A DNA stretch of 5,506 nt from the NCBI GenBank assembly GCA_030039715.1, contig JASHVA010000169.1:1-5506 (forward strand). The letters run 5' to 3'. This stretch comes from Thermoplasmata archaeon (lineage in GTDB: Archaea; Thermoplasmatota; Thermoplasmata; Lutacidiplasmatales; UBA184). Below the pieces are notes generated by a model that was given only the letters and a program-made list of their open reading frames with translations, was not told where the DNA came from and ran no database searches. A program made the position numbers and the translations under genes. Below are positions 1 to 4,941 of the stretch, piece after piece; within the stretch, counting starts at the first letter, position 1, and the number at the start of each line of letters is the position of its first letter.

Positions 1-1972
1 AGGTATTGTCCGAGACCAGCGCAAAGTTGGTAACGTCGGCGGAGTAGACCCCTGCCGGCACCTGCGGAATGTCGAACGAGCAGCTGAACGAGCCGTCGGA
101 GCCTACCGCGAGCGAGCTGCAGAACGGAAAGTAGGGGTCGGACATGAACGAAATCCCGCCGGTCGGGTCGCCGCCGAATCCCTGGAATCCCTCACCCGTC
201 ACGGTGACCGGCGTGCCGACCGGACCGCTGGTCACCGAGAACAGCAAGTCGACCGAGATTTCGAAATCGACCGGGCTCGTCGACAGCTGCGTCACCGAAT
301 CGTTACCGACGATCTGCACGGTGACGCCGGGCGTGGCGTCCTGGGGGACGGTGAACGTGCAGACGAAGTCCCCGCTCGGGTCCAGCGTGATCTCGAAGTC
401 TCCGGCGTTGGTGGCGCAGTCGGTACCCCCCGTCGGCGAGAGATAGGTCGTGCCGAAGTTCGGGGCCATTTCGACCTCCGCCGTCGCGGGGAACGGACTG
501 AACCCGCTGCCGGTGACCGTGAAGCTGCTTCCGGGGGGACCATATGCCGGGACCACGGAGATCGTCGGGGCGAGGATCACGTCGAACTCCGTCGGGGCTG
601 CTACCGTCCCATCGATCTCCGTGTGAGCCCCGACCGGATAACTTCCGATCGCCACGATCGGCACCGTGATCGAACAGGAGAACGTTCCGTTGGCGGCGAC
701 GTAGACCACGCCTCCGACCGCGTTCGTACATAGCTCGTACATCGAGTCAAAAACGGGGGCCACCCCGTACGTCTCCGTGAAGCCGGAACCGTTGAGGAAG
801 GCCGTGCTCCCGATGATCCCGCTCGTCGGGAACAGGGTCACCGACGGCGTCACCGTGAACGTGTTCGTGGACTGCTGTCCGAGACCCGTGACGTAGGCGG
901 AGTAAGCTCCCGCTCCTGAGGCAGGAATGGCGAACGGGCAGCTGAACGTGCCGTCCGCGCCGACGGCGAGGCCAGGGCAGAAGGCGGGCGGCGGGGAGAT
1001 GCCGTTCTCGAACTCGACGGGACCGACCGTGGCGCCGGCGTAGAAGCCGAATCCCGTGCCGGTCAGGGTCACGGGAGTTCCGACCGGCCCGCTGGAGGGG
1101 GAAAAAGTCAGCGTCGGTCCGCTCCCGGTGAGCGTGAACTCCGCGGCGGCGCAATCGCCGTAGGTGTCGGTCGCCCAAAAGAAGTACACACCGGCGCCGT
1201 AGCCGCTGGCGGGGACGTTCAGATTGATGCTCAGTACGCCTCCGGGGAAGGCGGCAGGAGCAAAACCGAGATTCTCCGGAGAGGACCCCGAGGGGGCCGC
1301 CCAGTAGACCGCCACGTCGCCCTCCGTCGCCCACCCGGAGCCTCCGAGAGTCACCGAGGACCCCGGAGCACCGCTCGCGGGACTCGGACTCTCCACTTCG
1401 AGCGACGCATCGACCTCGTTAAGGCAGGTGATGTCGGTCGGGGGCACCGCGGTCCCGTTGTACAAGGCGTAAGCACAATCGCCCGCGTCGTCCACCGCCC
1501 AGAACGCATTCTGTCCCAGGCCGGTCTTCGGCGCAAAGTACGCGCTGAACGCGCCCGTTCCCCCGGTCGAGACTTCCGCAAGAACGGCGTACGGGCTGCC
1601 GGTGGCGTTCGCCGCATACATCAAGACGTCCCCGATGGTGTAGAAGCCCGAACCGTCCACTTGGTACTCGGAGCCTTGAACCCCCGAATCGGAGGCGGGG
1701 CTTACGATCGATAACGACGCGGCGGTGTTCACGTTGTTGCAGCCGATGCTCGGTGGAGTCACCGTGGCGATCGTCAACCCGCTGCTGGCGCCAGCCTCGG
1801 GGCTGGAGTTCGGCGAGGGCGTTGTGAAGACCAGACCCACCAGAGCGATCGCGAGAACGACGACGACGACCAGGGCGGATTGACCCTGACGTCTTGGGAA
1901 GCCGGAGCCCGCGCGGAAGGAGGTGCCGTACGCCGCAGAGCGCGCTTTGCGGTCCTTCGCGGCAACCGCCAT
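1..1972 (-). CDS. Secreted or surface-anchored protein with repeated Ig-like IPT/TIG-type modules (C-terminus beyond window)
   Basis: At least 657 residues are encoded, and the frame stays open to the left edge, so the C-terminus is missing. Residues 1-32 are basic and include RRQGQSAL (27-34). A hydrophobic stretch at 33-49 follows, then a Ser/Pro/Gly linker. This could be a membrane anchor or a class III (prepilin-like) signal cut after Gly30. From about residue 89 come six beta-rich modules of roughly 85-105 residues, starting near 89, 190, 287, 378, 469 and 575. Most open with a variant of 'SGPVGTPVTLTGTGF', the hallmark of IPT/TIG-like Ig folds. Modules 3-6 each hold one cysteine pair (332/345, 415/433, 519/538, 618/631). 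There are several N-glycosylation sequons (N122, N172, N394, N428, N557). I infer an extracellular adhesive or structural role; the substrate is unknown. The ATG at 1972 was chosen because AAGGAG lies 6 nt upstream. Confidence 0.85.
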   Translation of the reverse strand, partial: MAVAAKDRKARSAAYGTSFRAGSGFPRRQGQSALVVVVVLAIALVGLVFTTPSPNSSPEAGASSGLTIATVTPPSIGCNNVNTAASLSIVSPASDSGVQGSEYQVDGSGFYTIGDVLMYAANATGSPYAVLAEVSTGGTGAFSAYFAPKTGLGQNAFWAVDDAGDCAYALYNGTAVPPTDITCLNEVDASLEVESPSPASGAPGSSVTLGGSGWATEGDVAVYWAAPSGSSPENLGFAPAAFPGGVLSINLNVPASGYGAGVYFFWATDTYGDCAAAEFTLTGSGPTLTFSPSSGPVGTPVTLTGTGFGFYAGATVGPVEFENGISPPPAFCPGLAVGADGTFSCPFAIPASGAGAYSAYVTGLGQQSTNTFTVTPSVTLFPTSGIIGSTAFLNGSGFTETYGVAPVFDSMYELCTNAVGGVVYVAANGTFSCSITVPIVAIGSYPVGAHTEIDGTVAAPTEFDVILAPTISVVPAYGPPGSSFTVTGSGFSPFPATAEVEMAPNFGTTYLSPTGGTDCATNAGDFEITLDPSGDFVCTFTVPQDATPGVTVQIVGNDSVTQLSTSPVDFEISVDLLFSVTSGPVGTPVTVTGEGFQGFGGDPTGGISFMSDPYFPFCSSLAVGSDGSFSCSFDIPQVPAGVYSADVTNFALVSDNT

Positions 1973-1978
1973 CGAGAT

Positions 1979-1984
1979 CTCCTT
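1979..1984 (-). promoter_or_regulatory. Shine-Dalgarno sequence of the surface-protein gene
   Basis: On the minus strand AAGGAG lies 6 nt before the ATG at 1972. It decides this start over earlier in-frame non-ATG codons and over the ATG at 2066, which is in a different frame. Confidence 0.65.
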
Positions 1985-2086
1985 GACCGCCCAGCGGGCG
2001 ACCGAGGGCGCCGGCGCGAGGATGCCGCCGGTGGCGGATAACCCAGCCGAGCAGGGGAGTATCCATTTCGGACAGGTGGAGTCGGA

Positions 2087-3055
2087 TCAGTCGTTGTCCG
2101 CGGTCAATCGGTCGGCGCGCGAGATCCGTTCGTCCCAGGCGTCTCCGTAGCAGATGTTCCGTGTCGGGAAAGCGACGAGTACGTCCAAGACCCCCGGGAG
2201 GCTGGTGATCTCTCGCCGGAGTTGCTCTCCGATCGATGCCGATGTCACCGGGAGAAAGAGGGGGAACCCGTCCTTCGCGAGAAGGCGAACGTGCGGCGGA
2301 AGAAAAATCTGGAATGGGAATATGTTCTCGATGAGCAGGACGTCGGGAAAGCGCTTTTGGAGTTCGGCTCGCACCTCCTCGGCCGGCACCGCTCCGCCCA
2401 GAAGGACCCCCATCCAGGCGACCGTTCCCGGTGATCGCCGAAAGTCAAGCTCGGGAAAGAAGAACAGGGCGTTACCGTCCATCAAGCGTTGAACTCTGCG
2501 TTCGAGGCCGCGAAGCGTGACCCCCGCCTTGCCGGCCGCCGCGACCCAGTCCGGCGCCGCCGATTCCCGGAGGGCACGCAGGATCGTCCAGTCCCGCCGG
2601 CTGAAGCGAACCGCGGATCGCGGGAAATCGATCTTGACCGGCGAACAAAGAACGCGCACGCCCGGACTCTTTCGGAGTGCCGCTTGACGTCGCGCGTCCC
2701 GGTCCTCGGTTTCGGACAGCAACAAAGGGCAGATGAAGTCCTGAACGTGGAAGCTGATGGCGGGAGCTAGCGCGTGTTCCAGTGCGCGCTCGAGCCGGGC
2801 GTGATCGCGTCCTGCGTCGAGTTGGAGTCCTTGCATCCAGAACGATGACCCCAACAAGTCGGGATTCGGAAACGCCACGACGCGACGCCAGAAGCCGCTC
2901 TGTTGCCACAGTCCCAGCCGTCTCCGCACCGTGATTCGTCCCACTCCGCTCCGCCGCGCGAGCTCCTGCAGGGACAGTCGCGGCTCAACGCCCTGCAACG
3001 TGAAGACGCCCCCTCGACACATCGCGCGCAGCAGGCGGATGTCGAGAGAATCCAT
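2087..3055 (-). CDS. Tandem winged-helix / Lrp-AsnC-like transcriptional regulator
   Basis: The protein has 322 residues and appears to be two copies of a DNA-binding-plus-sensor unit. The first winged helix spans about residues 3-60 and begins 'LDIRLLRAM'. Its recognition region contains SLQELARRSGVGRITVRRRL, followed by a 'SGFWRRVVAFPNP' wing. Residues about 65-145 look like a degenerate RAM (Lrp-type effector) domain. A second winged helix spans about 150-202 ('FSRRDWTILRAL ... LRGLERRVQRLMDGNALFFFP'). A second RAM-like region, about 207-300, ends in 'LPGVLDVLVAFPTRN'. This architecture fits archaeal Lrp/AsnC-like regulators, which bind DNA in the cytoplasm; the ligand cannot be told. The gene has no Shine-Dalgarno sequence before the ATG at 3055 but a TATA-like element about 30 nt upstream, so it may be leaderless. 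It ends 114 bp before the surface-protein gene on the same strand, which makes that gene a plausible target. The RAM assignments are by pattern only. Confidence 0.82.
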   Translation of the reverse strand: MDSLDIRLLRAMCRGGVFTLQGVEPRLSLQELARRSGVGRITVRRRLGLWQQSGFWRRVVAFPNPDLLGSSFWMQGLQLDAGRDHARLERALEHALAPAISFHVQDFICPLLLSETEDRDARRQAALRKSPGVRVLCSPVKIDFPRSAVRFSRRDWTILRALRESAAPDWVAAAGKAGVTLRGLERRVQRLMDGNALFFFPELDFRRSPGTVAWMGVLLGGAVPAEEVRAELQKRFPDVLLIENIFPFQIFLPPHVRLLAKDGFPLFLPVTSASIGEQLRREITSLPGVLDVLVAFPTRNICYGDAWDERISRADRLTADND

Positions 3056-3080
3056 CCCGTTCCGGCACGGCGACCCGGAC

Positions 3081-3099
3081 TAATATCCCTCGGTTTCGA
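3081..3099 (-). promoter_or_regulatory. Putative archaeal core promoter of the tandem regulator gene
   Basis: The minus strand reads CGAAACC (3099-3093), then GGATATTAG (3089-3081). The A/T-rich core is the only such block in the GC-rich 156-bp gap. Its centre lies about 30 nt before the ATG at 3055, the spacing expected of a TATA box serving a leaderless transcript. Confidence 0.4.
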
Positions 3100-3156
3100 G
3101 CCCGAGTAGCGTTGTGGGACCGCCCTCCCGCCCCGGCGAGAAGCGCGGAGCGTGCC

Positions 3157-3173
3157 TGTGCGTCCTTCGCACA
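3157..3173 (-). repeat. Short inverted repeat between the zinc-finger gene and the regulator gene
   Basis: TGTGCG and CGCACA form a perfect 6-bp stem around a 5-nt loop, 38 nt past the zinc-finger stop codon. It is not followed by a T-run on the minus strand, so it is not a classical terminator. It could be a weak RNA hairpin or chance in GC-rich DNA. Confidence 0.3.
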
Positions 3174-3211
3174 CTTTCCTGCGCGGCAAGACGCGACGGA
3201 GGGGCTACGAC

Positions 3212-3403
3212 TCACATGCCGTGAGCTTCGACCACGTGGCGTCGCAGGAGGACAAGTTGGCGAAACGCGCCCGGACAGCCGGGGCAGAGGATGTCGCCGG
3301 ACGGAGTTCGGCTCTTGGACGGGTGGGCGCTTTCCGCGTGATGGAGAACCTCATCTACGTTCGCAAGAGAGGCGCCGCACTGCCCGCAGATCATCGTCGG
3401 CAT
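3212..3403 (-). CDS. Small protein with two C2H2 zinc fingers
   Basis: Translation from the ATG at 3403 gives 63 residues, almost all of which form two zinc fingers of identical spacing, C-x2-C-x12-H-x4-H. Finger 1 uses C6, C9, H22 and H27; finger 2 uses C40, C43, H56 and H61. A Ser/Pro/Lys linker (28-38) separates them and only two residues follow the last ligand. Small C2H2 proteins of this sort occur in archaea, where they are thought to bind nucleic acid or protein. No specific target can be named. The start at 3403 is preferred because AAGGA lies 8 nt upstream and the first finger begins five residues in. An in-frame ATG at 3475 would add 24 residues without recognisable structure and would read through the putative promoter. 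The gene lies upstream of the tandem regulator on the same strand and diverges from the toxin-antitoxin operon. Confidence 0.72.
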   Translation of the reverse strand: MPTMICGQCGASLANVDEVLHHAESAHPSKSRTPSGDILCPGCPGAFRQLVLLRRHVVEAHGM

Positions 3404-3411
3404 GGACTCGG

Positions 3412-3416
3412 TCCTT
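3412..3416 (-). promoter_or_regulatory. Shine-Dalgarno sequence of the two-zinc-finger gene
   Basis: AAGGA on the minus strand, 8 nt before the ATG at 3403, supports the short 63-residue form over the ATG at 3475. Confidence 0.55.
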
Positions 3417-3442
3417 ATTCGAGTTGGAGGTGCTCCGGCGAG

Positions 3443-3454
3443 ATTTAGGTTTCG
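3443..3454 (-). promoter_or_regulatory. Putative BRE/TATA of the two-zinc-finger gene
   Basis: The minus strand reads CGAAACCTAAAT. A purine/A-rich BRE-like half is joined directly to an A/T-rich TATA-like half about 42 nt before the ATG at 3403. That would put the transcript start near 3420 and leave a leader just long enough to include the Shine-Dalgarno sequence. This is inferred by spacing and composition only. Confidence 0.35.
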
Positions 3455-3500
3455 AACGAAGGTTTCGGGACACAACTACGTCTCCCGCCGCGTGGCCCGC

Positions 3501-3521
3501 CGCGATCCGCACCCGATCGCG
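3501..3521. repeat. Inverted repeat in the divergent intergenic region (left copy)
   Basis: Perfect 7-bp arms CGCGATC (3501-3507) and GATCGCG (3515-3521) flank a 7-nt spacer. It lies between the divergent zinc-finger and vapB genes, so an operator role is possible. Arms this short are common by chance in GC-rich DNA. Confidence 0.35.
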
Positions 3522-3534
3522 TGTCCGCGACTCG

Positions 3535-3568
3535 GGAGGATCGCCGGTTTACCCGCCTTCGATCCTCC
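3535..3568. repeat. Inverted repeat in the divergent intergenic region (right copy)
   Basis: Perfect 9-bp arms GGAGGATCG (3535-3543) and CGATCCTCC (3560-3568) flank a 16-nt spacer. It sits 38 bp left of the vapB palindrome and about 80 bp upstream of the zinc-finger promoter candidate. It could be a regulator site or an RNA hairpin; no T-run follows on either strand. Confidence 0.45.
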
Positions 3569-3606
3569 AGGGTTCATCGCTCCTCGGATTCGCAGGACTC
3601 AAGACC

Positions 3607-3624
3607 TGTAGTACATGTACTACA
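3607..3624. promoter_or_regulatory. Perfect 18-bp palindrome, probable VapB(C) operator
   Basis: TGTAGTACATGTACTACA is identical to its own reverse complement over all 18 bases. It ends 7 nt before the first vapB ATG (3632). It is A/T-rich for this neighbourhood and lies where a core promoter would sit for a leaderless or short-leader transcript. Ribbon-helix-helix antitoxins bind as dimers to such palindromes and repress their own operon. Autoregulation here is inferred from that and from position. Confidence 0.65.
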
Positions 3625-3631
3625 TCGCATC

Positions 3632-3886
3632 ATGGACGTCATGAGCGTTCGAATCGGCGCCTCAATGAAGGGAAGAATGGCGGCGCTCGGCGACGTCAAC
3701 TGGGCGGAAGTCATTCGTAAGGCCGTTCAGGACCGGTTGGAGGTGGAGGAGGAGCTTCGGACTCCGATCGATAAACGTCGGGCCCGACGGGCGGCTCGCC
3801 ACGCGGATGAGCTTCGCTCGAGTCTCAAATCTGGGCGGTACGATTCGCGGAAGGAGATTCGGAAGTGGCGGGACCAAAGGAAGTAG
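3632..3886 (+). CDS. vapB: VapB-type antitoxin, ribbon-helix-helix
   Basis: The protein has 84 residues. The N-terminus ('MDVMSVRIG', residues 1-9) looks like the DNA-contacting beta strand of a ribbon-helix-helix fold. The helical part carries NWAEVIRKAVQDRL (23-36), a signature typical of archaeal VapB proteins. Residues 39-66 are highly charged. The C-terminus (67-84, 'SGRYDSRKEIRKWRDQRK') matches the toxin-wrapping tail seen in this family. The expected role is to neutralise the downstream PIN RNase and to repress the operon as a dimer or as a VapBC complex. ATG 3632 is chosen because it includes the full strand; ATG 3641 (81 residues) is the alternative. Neither has a Shine-Dalgarno sequence. 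The last 22 bp overlap vapC. An 18-bp palindrome stands just upstream. Confidence 0.85.
   Translation: MDVMSVRIGASMKGRMAALGDVNWAEVIRKAVQDRLEVEEELRTPIDKRRARRAARHADELRSSLKSGRYDSRKEIRKWRDQRK
3851..3856 (+). promoter_or_regulatory. Shine-Dalgarno sequence of vapC, inside vapB
   Basis: AAGGAG lies within the vapB coding sequence, 8 nt before the GTG at 3865. It identifies that GTG as the vapC start although it overlaps vapB. Confidence 0.65.
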
Positions 3887-4293
3887 TCGTTGACGCTTCC
3901 GTCGTCTCGAAGTGGTTTCTCCCCGAGCGCGATTCCAGCGCCGCACTGGCACTTCGCGACGAACACGTCGAAGGTAAGGTCCGGCTACTGGCGCCCGACC
4001 TTTTGCCCTACGAAGTAGTCAACGTGGTCCGACACGCCCCCGGCATTGGAGCCGATCAGGTTTTTGGCGTGACGAGGGACCTTTTCGACTTCCAACTGGG
4101 GCTGGTACGCCCCACGGCCGAGTTGCTCTCGCGCGCGGTTGCCTCTGCCTTCGAGCACCGACTGACCGTTTACGACGCCTGCTACCTCGGGCTCGCCGAG
4201 GTCGCCGATTGCCAGCTCGTGACCCAGGACTCCCGCTTGCTGGCCGCCTCGCCCCGAGCAGTGTCGCTCTCGCACTGGCGCCCCCGCCTCTAG
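3865..4293 (+). CDS. vapC: VapC-type toxin, PIN-domain ribonuclease
   Basis: The protein has 142 residues and covers a whole PIN domain. The acidic residues that bind the catalytic metal are all in place: D10 in 'VVVDASV', E50 in 'PYEVVNVV', D104 in 'TVYDACYLGLA', and D122 in 'LVTQDSRLL'. PIN toxins of this family cut RNA in a Mg- or Mn-dependent way, often tRNA or rRNA, when the antitoxin is lost. The exact target cannot be read from sequence. The start is GTG with a strong Shine-Dalgarno sequence located inside vapB, so translation can begin independently even though the two genes overlap by 22 bp. Nothing is missing, so the toxin is probably active. The length is slightly above the usual 125-140 residues. 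The gene is followed 12 nt after its stop by a small hairpin. Confidence 0.9.
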   Translation: MAGPKEVVVDASVVSKWFLPERDSSAALALRDEHVEGKVRLLAPDLLPYEVVNVVRHAPGIGADQVFGVTRDLFDFQLGLVRPTAELLSRAVASAFEHRLTVYDACYLGLAEVADCQLVTQDSRLLAASPRAVSLSHWRPRL

Positions 4294-4305
4294 TGCGCCG
4301 CGCTC

Positions 4306-4325
4306 GGTGCAATGCCGCTTGCACC
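4306..4325. repeat. Hairpin between vapC and the carbonic anhydrase gene
   Basis: GGTGCAA and TTGCACC form a perfect 7-bp stem with a 6-nt loop, starting 12 nt after the vapC stop. No T-run follows, so a bacterial intrinsic terminator is not supported. It may stabilise the 3' end of the vapBC mRNA, or be an operator for the next gene. Confidence 0.4.
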
Positions 4326-4340
4326 CGCGCCGCGCGTCCC

Positions 4341-4347
4341 GTTATAG
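4341..4347 (+). promoter_or_regulatory. Possible TATA-like element of the carbonic anhydrase gene
   Basis: GTTATAG is the only A/T-rich block in the 88-bp gap, about 38 nt before the ATG at 4382. It would allow a leader of roughly a dozen bases. No Shine-Dalgarno sequence is visible. This is a weak call. Confidence 0.25.
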
Positions 4348-4381
4348 CGGCGGAGTGCGTCCGCTCGCTCGGCGGTCGGCC

Positions 4382-4879
4382 ATGAGCATTATCGACAGGG
4401 CCCTGGAAGCGAACAAGGAATACGCGAAGAGCTACGACGCAAGCCAAGGGGGCCGGCCCGCCCCCAAGGTCGTTGTGGTCACCTGCATGGATCCGCGCCT
4501 CTCGGACCTGCCTGCGATCCTAGGGTTGCCCCGCGCCGACATCGACGTGATCCGAACCGGCGGCCCCGCTGTGACCGACGACGTGCTTGGGGAACTCATC
4601 GTGTCCAACCGTGTCCTTGGAACGAAGGAGATCCTGCTCCTGAATCATACCGGATGCGGCTTCACTACGTTCACCGACGCGGAGCTGAACGCCAAGCTGA
4701 GCGCTTCCACCGGTGACAAGTCCCCGGCCCCCATGCGCTTCTTCTCGTACAAGGATCCGGAGCAAAACACCCGGGACCAGATCCAAAAAGTCCGGTCGCA
4801 CCCGTGGATCTCTAAGGACGTTCCCGTGCGCGGAGTCGTATTCGACGTCGCCACGGGCCGTCTGCGCGAGGTCAAGTGA
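4382..4879 (+). CDS. Beta-class carbonic anhydrase, small Cab-like type
   Basis: The protein has 165 residues, close to the size of the archaeal Cab enzyme. It catalyses reversible hydration of CO2 to bicarbonate in the cytoplasm. The zinc ligands are visible: C35 in 'VVTCMDPRL' and H89/C92 in 'LNHTGCG'. The catalytic Asp-Arg pair is D37 and R39. 'VIRTGGPAVTDDVLGELIVS' (57-76) is the conserved stretch between them, and the 'GVVFDVATGRLREV' tail (151-164) is typical. There is no signal peptide. The ATG at 4382 is chosen because the family begins just before 'ALEANKEYAKSY'. An in-frame GTG at 4307 would add 25 unrelated residues and start inside the hairpin. The gene is 88 bp from vapC and 62 bp from the peptidase gene, all codirectional; a shared transcript with either is not shown. 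Confidence 0.93.
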   Translation: MSIIDRALEANKEYAKSYDASQGGRPAPKVVVVTCMDPRLSDLPAILGLPRADIDVIRTGGPAVTDDVLGELIVSNRVLGTKEILLLNHTGCGFTTFTDAELNAKLSASTGDKSPAPMRFFSYKDPEQNTRDQIQKVRSHPWISKDVPVRGVVFDVATGRLREVK

Positions 4880-4941
4880 TTCGATAGCGACCGAGGCTGG
4901 CTGCGCGATCGACCCACTCGGAGTTGCTGCTCGAGGGTCGC

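Noticed and set aside
144..446. Open plus-strand frame of 100 codons antisense to the surface protein
   Set aside because: It is Ser/Thr/Pro/Val-rich with no fold, motif or ribosome-binding site, and it mirrors a strongly supported repeat protein on the other strand.
1865..1900. Twin-arginine (Tat) signal at FPRRQGQSAL
   Set aside because: The residues after the Arg pair do not fit the Tat consensus (no Phe-Leu at the right places), so a Sec or prepilin-type signal is more likely.
1419..2066. 215-codon minus-strand frame with an ATG upstream of the surface gene
   Set aside because: It is in a different frame from the clear module-repeat protein, is Arg/Gly/Leu-rich as expected of shifted GC-rich sequence, and shows no domain.
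3404..3475. 24-residue N-terminal extension of the zinc-finger protein from ATG 3475
   Set aside because: The extension lies over the putative BRE/TATA and has no structure, while ATG 3403 has a well-spaced Shine-Dalgarno sequence.
3501..3624. CRISPR array or attachment site in the intergenic region
   Set aside because: The inverted repeats differ from each other, there is no direct repeat with regular spacers, and no integrase or tRNA end is nearby.
3112..3720. 202-codon plus-strand frame across the zinc-finger gene and vapB start
   Set aside because: It is low-complexity Arg/Ser-rich, runs antisense to the two zinc fingers, and reads through the vapB operator and start in another frame.
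4307..4381. Extended start (GTG 4307) for the carbonic anhydrase
   Set aside because: The extra 25 residues are Arg-rich, match nothing in the family, and would begin inside the hairpin.
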